DNA of 34,267 nucleotides from Rhabdonatronobacter sediminivivens (lineage in GTDB: Bacteria > Pseudomonadota > Alphaproteobacteria > Rhodobacterales > Rhodobacteraceae). Where the stretch lies: positions 1-34,267 of the forward strand of contig NZ_JACBXS010000035.1 in NCBI RefSeq assembly GCF_013415485.1. Reading direction: 5' to 3'. Under the pieces are notes generated by a model. It worked only from the letters and a program-made list of their open reading frames with translations, had not been told where the DNA came from and did not search any database. The position numbers and the translations under genes are program-made. How positions within the stretch are numbered: position 1 is the first letter of the stretch; every line of letters begins with the position of its first letter. Below are positions 8,161 to 16,418 of the stretch, piece by piece.

Positions 8161-9611
8161 ACCCCCAGCACCTGCGGCAGGGCCTGAAACAGTGCCCGCG
8201 TGCCTTGCCCGACCCCACCCCTGGGGCAGGCATTGGCCGCCGAAGGCCGCCAGCCATAGACATCCAGATGCACGAAACGCCCCGCCTGTTCCACAAAGCG
8301 TTCCAGAAACAGCGCCGCCGTGATCGACCCGGCCATCCCGCCCGAAGGCGCATTGTCCAGATCGGCAATGCCGGGCTCGATCATCTTCGCATAGCCCGGA
8401 TGCAGCGGCATCCGCCAGACCGGGTCGCGCACGGCCTCGCCCGACTGTGCCAGCGCCTCGGCCAAGGGCGCGTCCCAGGTGTAGAAAGGCGGCAGGTCCG
8501 GGCCAAGCGCCACCCGCGCCGCGCCCGTCAGCGTGGCCATGCAGACGATCGCATCCGGCGTCTCCTCATCGGCAAGCGCCAGAGCATCGGCCAGCACCAG
8601 GCGCCCTTCGGCATCGGTGTTGTTGACCTCGACCGTCAGGCCCTTGCGGCTGGTCAGGATATCACCGGGGCGCATGGCGGTGCCATCGACAGCGTTTTCC
8701 ACCGCCGGGATCAGCACCCGCAACTGCACCGGCCAGCCCTGCGCCATGATCATCCAGGCCAGCCCCATGACCGAGGCCGCGCCCCCCATGTCCTTTTTCA
8801 TCAGGCCCATGGAGTTGCCCGGCTTCAGGTTCAGCCCGCCGGTGTCGAAACAGACCCCCTTGCCCACCAGCGTCAGGCGCGGCCCGGCCCCGCCCCAGCG
8901 CAGGTCCAGCAAACGCGGCGTCCGCGCCGACGCCCGCCCCACCGCATGGATCAGCGGCAGGTTCGCATGGAGCAGATCCTCGCCATAAGTGACCGAGGCT
9001 GTGGCCCCGAACCGTTCGGCCATGTCCAGAAAGGCCGCCTCCAGCTCCTCAGGGCCCATGTGCGAGGCCGGGGTGTTGATCAGATCACGCGTGAGCGCCT
9101 CGGCAGCGGCGATGGTTTCCAGCCTGTCGGCGTCCAGCTCCGCCGGGGCAACCAGGCGGGCGGGCGCAGAGGCGCTGTCGCCCTCGGCGCTCTGGCGGAA
9201 CCGGCGGTAGCGATACCCCGCCAGCAGCCAGCCCAGCGCTTCTTGCTCCAGCTCCTCGGGTGGCAGGTCATGGTGCAGCGCGTAGACCCCGGCGGGCAGG
9301 CGCGGAACGGCACCCCCCAGGATGAAGCGGTCGCGCCGACGGTCGCGCGCGCTGCCATGGCCCACGGCAACCATCGACAGCGCCCCCGCACCATCGGGGA
9401 TCAGCGCGATCTGCCCGGGTTTCGCGGCAAAGCCCGTGGCCTCCAGCCAGGTGCGGACCCGTTCGGGCTGATTGTCACGCCAGGCCTCCAGCCCGGCGCC
9501 ATCCACCAGATGCAGCGGGGTGGCGCGGCTGCCGGCTTCGGCAAAGCGCATCCGTTCAAGGGTCTGCGGATCGGGAAAGGCATGGTCCGGGGCGGGGCTG
9601 TCGGTGGTCAT
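8157..9611 (-). CDS. Leucyl aminopeptidase family (M17) protein
   Basis: A 484-residue cytosolic dinuclear-metal aminopeptidase of family M17, which removes N-terminal residues from short peptides. The C-terminal catalytic domain contains LVGKGVCFDTGG (metal-binding Lys and Asp), KKDMGGAA and the family signature NTDAEGRLVLAD, with the active-site Arg in this last motif. The N-terminal regulatory domain is more variable. AAAGGG upstream of the ATG can act as ribosome binding site. The gene is first in a two-gene unit with the NlpC/P60 peptidase. It is a distant paralogue of the second M17 gene at 18823-20295, which is closer to typical PepA; the two probably differ in substrate. Confidence 0.92.
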   Translation of the reverse strand: MTTDSPAPDHAFPDPQTLERMRFAEAGSRATPLHLVDGAGLEAWRDNQPERVRTWLEATGFAAKPGQIALIPDGAGALSMVAVGHGSARDRRRDRFILGGAVPRLPAGVYALHHDLPPEELEQEALGWLLAGYRYRRFRQSAEGDSASAPARLVAPAELDADRLETIAAAEALTRDLINTPASHMGPEELEAAFLDMAERFGATASVTYGEDLLHANLPLIHAVGRASARTPRLLDLRWGGAGPRLTLVGKGVCFDTGGLNLKPGNSMGLMKKDMGGAASVMGLAWMIMAQGWPVQLRVLIPAVENAVDGTAMRPGDILTSRKGLTVEVNNTDAEGRLVLADALALADEETPDAIVCMATLTGAARVALGPDLPPFYTWDAPLAEALAQSGEAVRDPVWRMPLHPGYAKMIEPGIADLDNAPSGGMAGSITAALFLERFVEQAGRFVHLDVYGWRPSAANACPRGGVGQGTRALFQALPQVLGV

Positions 9612-9735
9612 GGCGCGGACCCTTTGGTTGTGGAACTGCCGCGCACCCTAGCGGATGCCCGCCGCCCCGCAAGCCCCCCTTGTCGCCGGCCCCGTCCCGC
9701 AAACCGCCCGGCCCGCCTATCCCGGGCACCCCCCG

Positions 9736-10374
9736 TCAGGCGCGGGCGGCAAACTCGGCGTTCAGCCCGCGCACGAAGTCGTTCAGCCCCGGCTGGCGGT
9801 CCCGGCGCAGGCGCTCGGCGGTGATGATGGTGCGCAGGGCGGCCTCGGTCGCGTCCAGATCGTCATTGACCAGAACGTAATCGTATTCCGCCCAATGGCT
9901 GATCTCATCGCGCGAGCGTGCCATGCGCCCGGCGATCACCTCGGCGCTGTCCTGGGCGCGGCCCTGCAGCCGCGCCTCCAGTTCCGCGATCGAAGGCGGC
10001 AGCACGAAGATCGACACCGCATCCTTGCCCAGGGTCGAATTGCGGATCTGCTGCCCGCCCTGCCAGTCGATGTCGAACAGGGTGTCGCGCCCTTCGGCCA
10101 GGGCCGCTTCGACCGGCGCGCGGGGGGTGCCGTAGTAATTGCCGAACACCTCGGCATGTTCCAGCATGTCGCCGTCTGTCACCATGGCCTCGAACATGGC
10201 GCGGCTGCGGAAATGGTATTCGCGCCCGTCTTCCTCGCCCGCGCGCGGGGGCCGGGTGGTGGCCGAGACCGAGAAGCGGATACCGTCATCCCAGGCCATC
10301 AGCCGCCGCGCCAGCGTCGATTTTCCCGCCCCCGAGGGCGAGGACAGGATGATCAGAAGCCCGCGCCGCTGCAT
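9736..10374 (-). CDS. gmk: Guanylate kinase
   Basis: Converts GMP and ATP to GDP and ADP in the cytosol, an essential step in GTP and dGTP supply. The 212-residue length is standard. The P-loop [10 protein letters not shown] is at residues 11-20. The GMP-binding region includes [21 protein letters not shown], written here as its key parts SATTRPPR and GREYHF, followed by YYGTP and DIDWQGG. The gene lies 3 bases after yicC in the same direction, a pairing widespread in bacteria, so the two are almost certainly cotranscribed. Confidence 0.97.
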   Translation of the reverse strand: MQRRGLLIILSSPSGAGKSTLARRLMAWDDGIRFSVSATTRPPRAGEEDGREYHFRSRAMFEAMVTDGDMLEHAEVFGNYYGTPRAPVEAALAEGRDTLFDIDWQGGQQIRNSTLGKDAVSIFVLPPSIAELEARLQGRAQDSAEVIAGRMARSRDEISHWAEYDYVLVNDDLDATEAALRTIITAERLRRDRQPGLNDFVRGLNAEFAARA

Positions 10375-10377
10375 GCC

Positions 10378-11283
10378 TTACTCCACGTTCTGGATCTGCT
10401 CCCGCATCTGGTCGATCACCGCCTTGAGGTCAAGCCCGATCCGGGTGAGCTCGAGATACTGGGCCTTTGTACACAGGGTGTTGGCCTCGCGGTTGAATTC
10501 CTGACACAGGAAATCCAGCCGCCGTCCCACCGGGGCATCCTCGGCCAGAAGCGCGCGGGCGGCGGCGCAATGCGCCTCCAGGCGGTCCAGTTCTTCGGCC
10601 ACGTCCAGGCGCACGGCCATCTGTGCCAGTTCCTGCGCGATGCGCGTCTCCTCCACCGGAACGGCATCGGCCACCCGTGCCAGCGCGGCCCGATGCGCCG
10701 CGGCAATGGCGGCGCTGCGGTCGTCCAGCACGCCGCGCGCCGCCGCCACCAGTTCAGCCACCCGGTCCACCTGCGCGGCCAGCACGGCCGCCAGCGCGGC
10801 GCCTTCGCTTCGGCGCATGGCGTCAAAGGCATCCAGCAGGGCAGGCAAGTCCTGCGCCAGCGCCTTCTGCAGTGCCTGCTGGCGCCCGTCCGCCGCAGCG
10901 TCCGGCCCGCGCGCGGCGGATATCCCGCGCTGGGACAGCAGCGCCACCGTATCCAGCGGCGCGCAGGCCAACCCCCGGGCTGCGGCCTGTGCGTCGATCC
11001 GGGCCAGTGCATCCAGTGCATCCGCCAGCGCTGCGGGGTCCAGCGCGGGCATGGCAGCGCCGGCATCGTCCAGCCGCAGGGTCAGCGTGACCGACCCGCG
11101 CGCGATTCGCGCCTCCAGTGCCGGGCGGACAACAGCTTCCAATCCCGCCATCGTCTCCGGCAGGCGCAGGCGCAGATCCCGCCCCCGGCCGTTGACGCTG
11201 CGCATTTCCCACAGCCAGCCCCGGGGCGGACCCTCATCAGCCAGCCCCCCGCGCTGGCTGGCAAATCCGGTCATCGATTTCAT
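10378..11283 (-). CDS. yicC: YicC/YloC family endoribonuclease
   Basis: YicC-family proteins are cytosolic endoribonucleases linked to small-RNA and mRNA decay and stationary-phase fitness. The 301-residue product begins MKSMTGFASQRG, the typical family N-terminus, and carries the YicC-like N domain followed by the DUF1732 C-terminal domain with GRRLDFLCQEFNREANTLCTK (key parts RRLDFLCQE and REANT). I chose the ATG at 11283 rather than 11322: family proteins start at (I/K)xSMTGF, GGGGG lies just upstream, and a likely -35 box at 11328-11333 places the upstream ATG too close to or before the transcript start. It is followed directly by gmk. Confidence 0.93.
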   Translation of the reverse strand: MKSMTGFASQRGGLADEGPPRGWLWEMRSVNGRGRDLRLRLPETMAGLEAVVRPALEARIARGSVTLTLRLDDAGAAMPALDPAALADALDALARIDAQAAARGLACAPLDTVALLSQRGISAARGPDAAADGRQQALQKALAQDLPALLDAFDAMRRSEGAALAAVLAAQVDRVAELVAAARGVLDDRSAAIAAAHRAALARVADAVPVEETRIAQELAQMAVRLDVAEELDRLEAHCAAARALLAEDAPVGRRLDFLCQEFNREANTLCTKAQYLELTRIGLDLKAVIDQMREQIQNVE

Positions 11284-11335
11284 GCCGCCCCCGTTCTTAA
11301 CCATTTGTTCATTCTCTGCCACATTCCGGTCAATT

Positions 11336-11364
11336 TTGAGCTAATATTCAAACACATTCTAAGG
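11336..11364 (+). promoter_or_regulatory. Predicted promoter of the PAS-domain gene; divergent yicC -35 alongside
   Basis: In the AT-rich gap between divergent genes, TTGAGC (11336-11341) and CTAAGG (11359-11364) are 17 bases apart on the + strand. On the - strand TTGACC (complement of 11328-11333) could be the -35 of yicC-gmk. The two promoters would overlap back to back. Confidence 0.4.
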
Positions 11365-11433
11365 GTCGGTCCGCCTCCGGCATCCGGCCCGCCCACAAGA
11401 CAGATGACATAACTCCTGACCGTGAGGGCTTCC

Positions 11434-12138
11434 ATGACCGACCTGTCCGCCAATACGCCCCCCAGCCCAACCAACCCTTTCGCGGATGGCACCGCAACCC
11501 CTGAGGTGATCGAAGGCTTCCCGCAGGTCACCTGTGTCCTGCGCAACTGGGCCACGCTCAAGGGCGACCGCCTTGCCCCCCGACGCAGCGAAATCGACCC
11601 CCGCCCCATCGCCAGCGCCCTGTCGCAGACCTTCATCGCCGCGCTGGTGGCGCCTCGGGTGGCGCGGATGCGCATCGCCGGGACCGGGCTGCATGACCTG
11701 ATGGGCATGGATGTGCGCGGGATGCCCCTGACGGTGTTCTTCAACGGCCACGCAAGGGAAGAAGTGATGCGCGCCTGCACCCATGTCACCCAGGGCGGCC
11801 ATGTCCTGCTGCCGGTCTGCACCGAAAAGGCCGTGGGGCAACCGCCGATGGACGGGCTGCTGGCGCTCCTGCCACTCAGCAGTGATGGCAGCCGGATCGA
11901 TCTTGTGCTGGGTATCCTGGAAACCAGCGGGCAGATCGGAACCGCCCCGCGCCGCTTTCAGCTGCGCAGCCCGCTGAGGGCGCCAAAGGCGACCGCCCTG
12001 CCGCGCACCCGCCCGCTGATACCGGCACTGCGTGACCAGATGACCGGCCCAGCAAGTGCAGAAACCCCGCTTTCCGGGGCCGCTGCGGCAGGGCGCCGCG
12101 CCGCGTTCAGGGTGATCCCAGGGGGGCGAAGCGACTAG
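11434..12138 (+). CDS. PAS domain protein (PAS_5 type)
   Basis: A 234-residue soluble protein with a single PAS-like fold of the alphaproteobacterial PAS_5 (PF07310) type. Family character is seen in WATLKGDRLAPRRSEIDP at the start of the domain, MRIAGTGLHDLMGMDVRGM in the middle and the LLPL strand near residue 150. The C-terminal 70 residues are basic, Pro/Ala-rich and probably disordered. Related proteins are often described as regulators or sensors without a known ligand; no output domain is present here, so it would act through a partner. I chose the ATG at 11434 over the GTG at 11422 because GAGGG at 11424-11428 is well spaced for it. The terminator-like repeat copy B follows. Confidence 0.8.
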   Translation: MTDLSANTPPSPTNPFADGTATPEVIEGFPQVTCVLRNWATLKGDRLAPRRSEIDPRPIASALSQTFIAALVAPRVARMRIAGTGLHDLMGMDVRGMPLTVFFNGHAREEVMRACTHVTQGGHVLLPVCTEKAVGQPPMDGLLALLPLSSDGSRIDLVLGILETSGQIGTAPRRFQLRSPLRAPKATALPRTRPLIPALRDQMTGPASAETPLSGAAAAGRRAAFRVIPGGRSD

Positions 12139-12175
12139 GGTTTCGGAATGAGCGCGCATTCTGCGCGCACTCTGT

Positions 12176-12263
12176 CTGGCACTGCGTGCGGATTGGGGGC
12201 GCTGCCCCCGTCCCCGCGGGCGGGGACTCCCCCGGGATATTTGCGCAAGGATGAAAGAGGCAG
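12176..12263 (+). repeat. Interspersed two-hairpin repeat, copy B (terminator-like)
   Basis: Same family as 3222-3321. It starts CTGGCACTGCGTGCGG, has hairpin 1 at 12195-12200 with 12204-12209, hairpin 2 at 12210-12217 with 12220-12227 (8 bp), and ends GATATTTGCGCAAGGATGAAA. The stem sequences differ from copy A while pairing is kept. It lies about 40 bases after the PAS gene stop, where it may terminate transcription. Confidence 0.7.
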
Positions 12264-12333
12264 GCGTTGCAAGGCGTTCGCGCCCGGGCTGGATCGGGGT
12301 GGGTGGCAGCTTTCCGGTTTCCGTGTCATGCGA

Positions 12334-12662
12334 TCACGCTGGGGCAATTTTGGGTGTGTTGGTCCGGAACATGGCGTTCAAGCGGCAAGGGAGCCTGCAC
12401 GCCATGGCGCAGATGACGGCCCTGGAGCCTTGCCAGGGGCGGGTTGCGCCGCGATCCACTCTGGATGTTTCACACGCTTGTGGCTGTAGATGACCAGCGC
12501 TGCCCGGAGGGGCGCGCCTCGGGGGTGAGGCCTGCAGGCAGTTTGCCAAGCCAGCCACGAACCGTGGGGGGTGTTCCTAATCCTGGCGTCCGCGCCCTGC
12601 TGGCGATCGCACACCTCCGGCCAGTCCTTCGCGGGATCGCACCCGATCTGCTCTTGCGTCAT
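12334..12662 (-). pseudogene. Decayed IS110-type transposase fragment
   Basis: Reading from 12662 leftward gives MTQEQIGCDPAKDWPEVCDR, ARIRNTPHGSWLAW and ALVIY, which resemble the first catalytic motif and the following strands of IS110-family (DEDD) transposases. Directly after ALVIY a frame change gives ATSV and then a stop, where the family has EATSxxD. A third frame continues with DRGATRPW. This suggests a 5' fragment broken by small deletions, about 110 codons long, with the rest of the element lost. The wider gene-free stretch 12139-12932 holds repeat copy B and this fragment; I see nothing else convincing in it. The match is from memory of the family and is only moderately secure. Confidence 0.45.
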
Positions 12663-12932
12663 GCTTTCCGGCCCGCCGGGGCGCAGCCGTTCCGGGGGCG
12701 CCTCAGCCCAAGCAGGTGTTCAGGCTTCTGGGCATGAATACGGCAGCGCCCCCCAACGGGCTGCGAGCCCAAGGTGGGAACGGGGGCGCGGCCGGCCCGA
12801 TCTGACACAAAAACACGAGGCTGGGGCGGGCCCTGGGCCGGGGGCGCGGTCAACGGAGCTGGCAAGCCGCTGCGCCTTAACATCAGTGCGTTCATCCGAG
12901 CGCCGCCGCCCGGCGTGGCCAGCCGTGCCCCG

Positions 12933-14186
12933 TCAGGGACGCCGGATTTCCGCTTGCGCCACCAACTCTTCCAGCCAGTTGTCGGCCATCTGGTTCAGAC
13001 GCTGATCGCGCAACTGTCCGCCAATCTGCTCACGGCTCAGGGGTTCTTCACGCTCTAGCGTGCGGCTGCACAGCATCAGCACGACCAGCGCCCCCCCCTC
13101 GTCAACCATGTTCGCCGAAATCTCCCCCGCATCCAGCCGCGAGAGCTCCAGCGCCACATCCTGAGGAAGCTCGCGCACCAGCGCCTCTTGGCGCGTCAAC
13201 GCGGCTTCCGGCAAGTCGCGGGCAAAGGCGTTGAGATCATTGCACATATCGACCCGGGCACGGATCCGGGACAGACGTTCCATGGTGGCCTCGGACCGAC
13301 CACCCGGCAGCAGCAGGCGCTTGTAATCGACCTTCACCCGTTCCGCCGGAATGTCGCGGCGGCTTTCGGTTGCGCGCAGCTGGAAGATACCGAACGCCCC
13401 CGGAACCTCGATCGGGCCGATGATGGTGCCAGGGCTGGCGTCACGCACCTGCGCGGCGACCTGCGGAGGCAGCCGGGTGATCTCCATCCATTCCAGCCGC
13501 CCCCCCTGTTCACGCGACCCGGCGATGGATACCTGCCGGGCGGCTTCCGAAAACTCCTCGAAGCTGCGGATCGCCAGGATCTGGGGGATGATCTCGCCCA
13601 CCGGTTCGGCAAATTCCGGGTCCGAGGGCAGGAAAATCTCGGACAACAGCACACGCTGGGTGCCGCGGATGGCACTGACTGACAGGGCGCGGTCCACCTC
13701 GGCCGAGGTGACGTTGACGCGTGGCAGAAAGCGCGCGCGCACCATTTCACGCCACATCAGGCCAACCTCGACGAAATCGCGGAACGTGTGCCGCTCGACC
13801 CCGGCGCCGGCAAGCTGGGCGATGAACTCCTCGGTGTCCAGCTCAGCGCGGGCGGCGAATTCGGCCAGGCCCTCGGCCAGGTCATCCGAAGCGATCCGGA
13901 CCCCTGCGCGGCGGGCATGGAACCGCTGCACGGCCTCTTCGGTCAGACGGCGTTCGGCCTCGGCGCGCAGGTCGGCGGCGCCGACATTCAGCACCTCCAG
14001 AAAGCGCATGCGCTGGGTGATGTCGAATTCTGTGATGACCTGATCATTCACATGCAGCGCCGGGGCGAACATGTTCTGCGCAAGGGCTGCGCCCGGCGCC
14101 AGCGCCAGCGCGGCTGTGAGGGCCAGCAGGCCCCCGCGCAGCCGCTTCCCCAGGGCATGCAGGGTTTGGTTTGCTATGCTGCTCAT
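12933..14186 (-). CDS. surA: Periplasmic chaperone / peptidyl-prolyl isomerase SurA
   Basis: SurA escorts unfolded outer-membrane proteins, including LptD, through the periplasm. The 417-residue product has a signal peptide (hydrophobic LLALTAALALAPGAALA, cleavage near ALA-QN, about residue 36). It continues with a SurA N-terminal chaperone domain starting VNDQVITEFDITQRM and a parvulin-type rotamase region around residues 165-285 containing REQGGRLEWM. Family parvulin domains are two in E. coli; here one is recognisable and the second is weak. The gene lies 51 bases after lptD in the same direction. In many proteobacteria surA is followed by pdxA and rsmA (ksgA); these are absent here, and an IS remnant lies downstream instead. 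Confidence 0.9.
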   Translation of the reverse strand: MSSIANQTLHALGKRLRGGLLALTAALALAPGAALAQNMFAPALHVNDQVITEFDITQRMRFLEVLNVGAADLRAEAERRLTEEAVQRFHARRAGVRIASDDLAEGLAEFAARAELDTEEFIAQLAGAGVERHTFRDFVEVGLMWREMVRARFLPRVNVTSAEVDRALSVSAIRGTQRVLLSEIFLPSDPEFAEPVGEIIPQILAIRSFEEFSEAARQVSIAGSREQGGRLEWMEITRLPPQVAAQVRDASPGTIIGPIEVPGAFGIFQLRATESRRDIPAERVKVDYKRLLLPGGRSEATMERLSRIRARVDMCNDLNAFARDLPEAALTRQEALVRELPQDVALELSRLDAGEISANMVDEGGALVVLMLCSRTLEREEPLSREQIGGQLRDQRLNQMADNWLEELVAQAEIRRP

Positions 14187-14237
14187 GTCATTCGGTTCCG
14201 TTGTCCTGTATCCGGCGGCGCTGCGGCCCCGCCCTGC

Positions 14238-16418
14238 CTATTGCGCGCAATGCCGTGCCACCGGCCCCGCCGAACTGCCGCCGAAACCCAGCAGTTCCAC
14301 CGACAGGCCGACATTCGTGGCGCGCAGCACGCTGCCACCCTGCCCGAAATTGCGCGAGACCGAAACATCCACCGAAAGGCATTCGTTCCGATACTCGAAC
14401 CCGACCCCGGCGCGGGCGGCCCTGCTTTCGGCCAGATCGTAACGCCAGTCCACCCTTGCGGTCCAGTGCTCATCCACATTGACCTCGGCATCCAGCCGCC
14501 ATTCCGACGCATCGTTGAGGCGATCCTCGTCAGGGTTGGCGCGCACATGCAGCACACTGGTGGACACCATCCCCCGCGCCCAGGACCAGTCCAGCTGCAG
14601 GTCGTTGCGCGCCAGCCGCAGGTCCGAACCGAAAATCGCGCGATTGGTGATCGACAGCCCCCCCGCGCTGTCATAGCGCAGCGCCGCCAGCCAGTCCGAC
14701 CGCGCCCCCCCGAGCGCCGAGGCCGCCGAAAACTGCCCCAGGTCGCGCTGACGCAGGATCCGGCCCATGCTCAGCGTCGTGGACCATCCGGCAGGGTCAT
14801 GGCGGGTCCAGCTTGCGCCCAGATTGGCGCGCAGGCCGCGTTCGCGCTGTTCGCCGCTGGGAAAACGGTCATGGGAGAACAGGTTGCCTTCATCCAGTTC
14901 GGGCATCCGGGCGGAATCATTGGGCACATCCGGGCCGCCGTCGCGGCTCCAGATCACCTGGGCCACGGGTTCGATGACATGGCTGGCCCCGCCGGGCTGG
15001 TGGCGGACCAGGGGCCAGCGCAACTCTGCCATCACCGCGGGTGTGACCCGGGTGATCGGCCCGGCAAAATCCGAATCATTGCGCACACGGACATGATCCA
15101 CCGCCAGCCGCGCGCCCCCGGCCAGCACCACCCCGCCGGGCAGCACCATGTCATTGCGCCAATCGCCCAGCGCGCTCAACCGCGCCAGATCACGGCCCTC
15201 GCGGTCGGTTTCGGCGGGGCGGCGATGGGCCTGGGCCTCGAACTGCAGCAGGCCGCGCCCGCCCAGTCCGGGCATGCCGAACCGGCGCTCCCAGTCCGCG
15301 CGGATGACCTGGCTGGGCAGCAGGGAATTGTCATCATCGCGGCGCAGCGAATGAAAATGCAGCGCCTGCACCCGGCGGCGGTCATCGCGGCTTACCCGCG
15401 CGATGGTCAGATCGCTGGTCAGCCGACGGTCGCTGCGGTAGTCATAATCGGCCAGATAGGCGTCATCGCCTGCGGCAATCAGGTTCATCCCCAGCGTGTA
15501 GCCCCCGGCCAGCGCGAACTGGCCCTGCGCATACCCATAGTAGCGGAACCGGTCGCGCAACAGCGTATCACGGCTGAGGGCGCCGCCCAGCTCCAGCGTG
15601 CCAGTGGCAAAGGCCTGGCGGTAACGCAGCTCCACCGTCCGTGTCTGTCCGCTGGAGATGAATGGCGTGACCGTCAGGTCCCGGTCTTCGCCCAGCGCGA
15701 TGAAATAGGGCAGCTTCACCCCATACCCAAGGGCGGTGTCAAAGGTAAAGGACGGCCGCAGAAACCCCGTTGCCCGGTCAAGCGACGGGTCCGGCACCCT
15801 GAGATGCGGCAGATAGGCCAGCGGCAGGCCCATCATCCGGAACTGCGCCCCCTGAAAATAGATCTGGCGCGCCTCTTCGTCATGGATCACCCGCCGGGCG
15901 CGGATTTCCCAAAGCGGCGTGTTGCTCCGGGCGCATATCTCGCAGGTCGAGGCGACGGCGCTGCGCATTTCGGTAAAGCGGCCTTCGCTGCGCACCACCT
16001 CGCCCGCGGTCACCTGCACCTGCTGGCCCAGTACGACACGGGCACTGCGGATCAGCCCCGCGCGCAGGTCGCGGTCGATCTCGGCAATATCGGCAAGCAT
16101 GATGACCTCACCATCGCCGCGCTGCAACAGCAACGGGCCATCGGCGGTGATACGGTCACCATCGGGATCATAGGCGATACGGGTCGCACGCAGACGCCAG
16201 TCGCCGAAGAACGCTTCGACACTGCCCTCGGCGACCAGGCGGCCGGGCTGGGTCACAAACACCCGGTCGGCCACCAGCATGGCGCTGTCTTGCGATTGCG
16301 CGCGGGCCGCAGGCGCCAGCAGCAGAAGGCACAGCGCCAGCACGGCAGCGGCCAGAGCCTGCCATGCCCCTCGCGCCGTCTGTCGGCTGTCATGCACTGG
16401 ACAGGCCCGGCGCGTCAT
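14238..16418 (-). CDS. lptD: LPS-assembly outer membrane protein LptD
   Basis: Outer-membrane beta-barrel that, with the lipoprotein LptE, inserts LPS into the outer leaflet. The 726-residue product has a signal peptide (LAAAVLALCLLLLAPAARAQ, cleavage near residue 40). An N-terminal OstA/LptA-like jellyroll domain (about 45-150: MLVADRVFVTQPGRLVAEGS, ITADGPLLL) receives LPS from the periplasmic bridge. The large C-terminal barrel domain contains the short two-Cys segment STCEICARSN near residue 155, typical of alphaproteobacterial LptD. The start is fixed at 16418: its ATG overlaps the lptG stop (ATGA) and CGGAGG lies at 16424-16429. The open frame extends far upstream but runs inside lptG. 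Third gene of the lptF-lptG-lptD-surA operon. Confidence 0.95.
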   Translation of the reverse strand: MTRRACPVHDSRQTARGAWQALAAAVLALCLLLLAPAARAQSQDSAMLVADRVFVTQPGRLVAEGSVEAFFGDWRLRATRIAYDPDGDRITADGPLLLQRGDGEVIMLADIAEIDRDLRAGLIRSARVVLGQQVQVTAGEVVRSEGRFTEMRSAVASTCEICARSNTPLWEIRARRVIHDEEARQIYFQGAQFRMMGLPLAYLPHLRVPDPSLDRATGFLRPSFTFDTALGYGVKLPYFIALGEDRDLTVTPFISSGQTRTVELRYRQAFATGTLELGGALSRDTLLRDRFRYYGYAQGQFALAGGYTLGMNLIAAGDDAYLADYDYRSDRRLTSDLTIARVSRDDRRRVQALHFHSLRRDDDNSLLPSQVIRADWERRFGMPGLGGRGLLQFEAQAHRRPAETDREGRDLARLSALGDWRNDMVLPGGVVLAGGARLAVDHVRVRNDSDFAGPITRVTPAVMAELRWPLVRHQPGGASHVIEPVAQVIWSRDGGPDVPNDSARMPELDEGNLFSHDRFPSGEQRERGLRANLGASWTRHDPAGWSTTLSMGRILRQRDLGQFSAASALGGARSDWLAALRYDSAGGLSITNRAIFGSDLRLARNDLQLDWSWARGMVSTSVLHVRANPDEDRLNDASEWRLDAEVNVDEHWTARVDWRYDLAESRAARAGVGFEYRNECLSVDVSVSRNFGQGGSVLRATNVGLSVELLGFGGSSAGPVARHCAQ

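Noticed and set aside
9655..11412. Long + strand open frame opposite gmk and yicC
   Set aside because: Antisense to two clear family members; no start signal or domain.
12571..13005. Overlapping open frames in the gene-free stretch after the PAS gene
   Set aside because: Low-complexity products, no ribosome binding sites and no family resemblance apart from the IS110-like fragment on the - strand.
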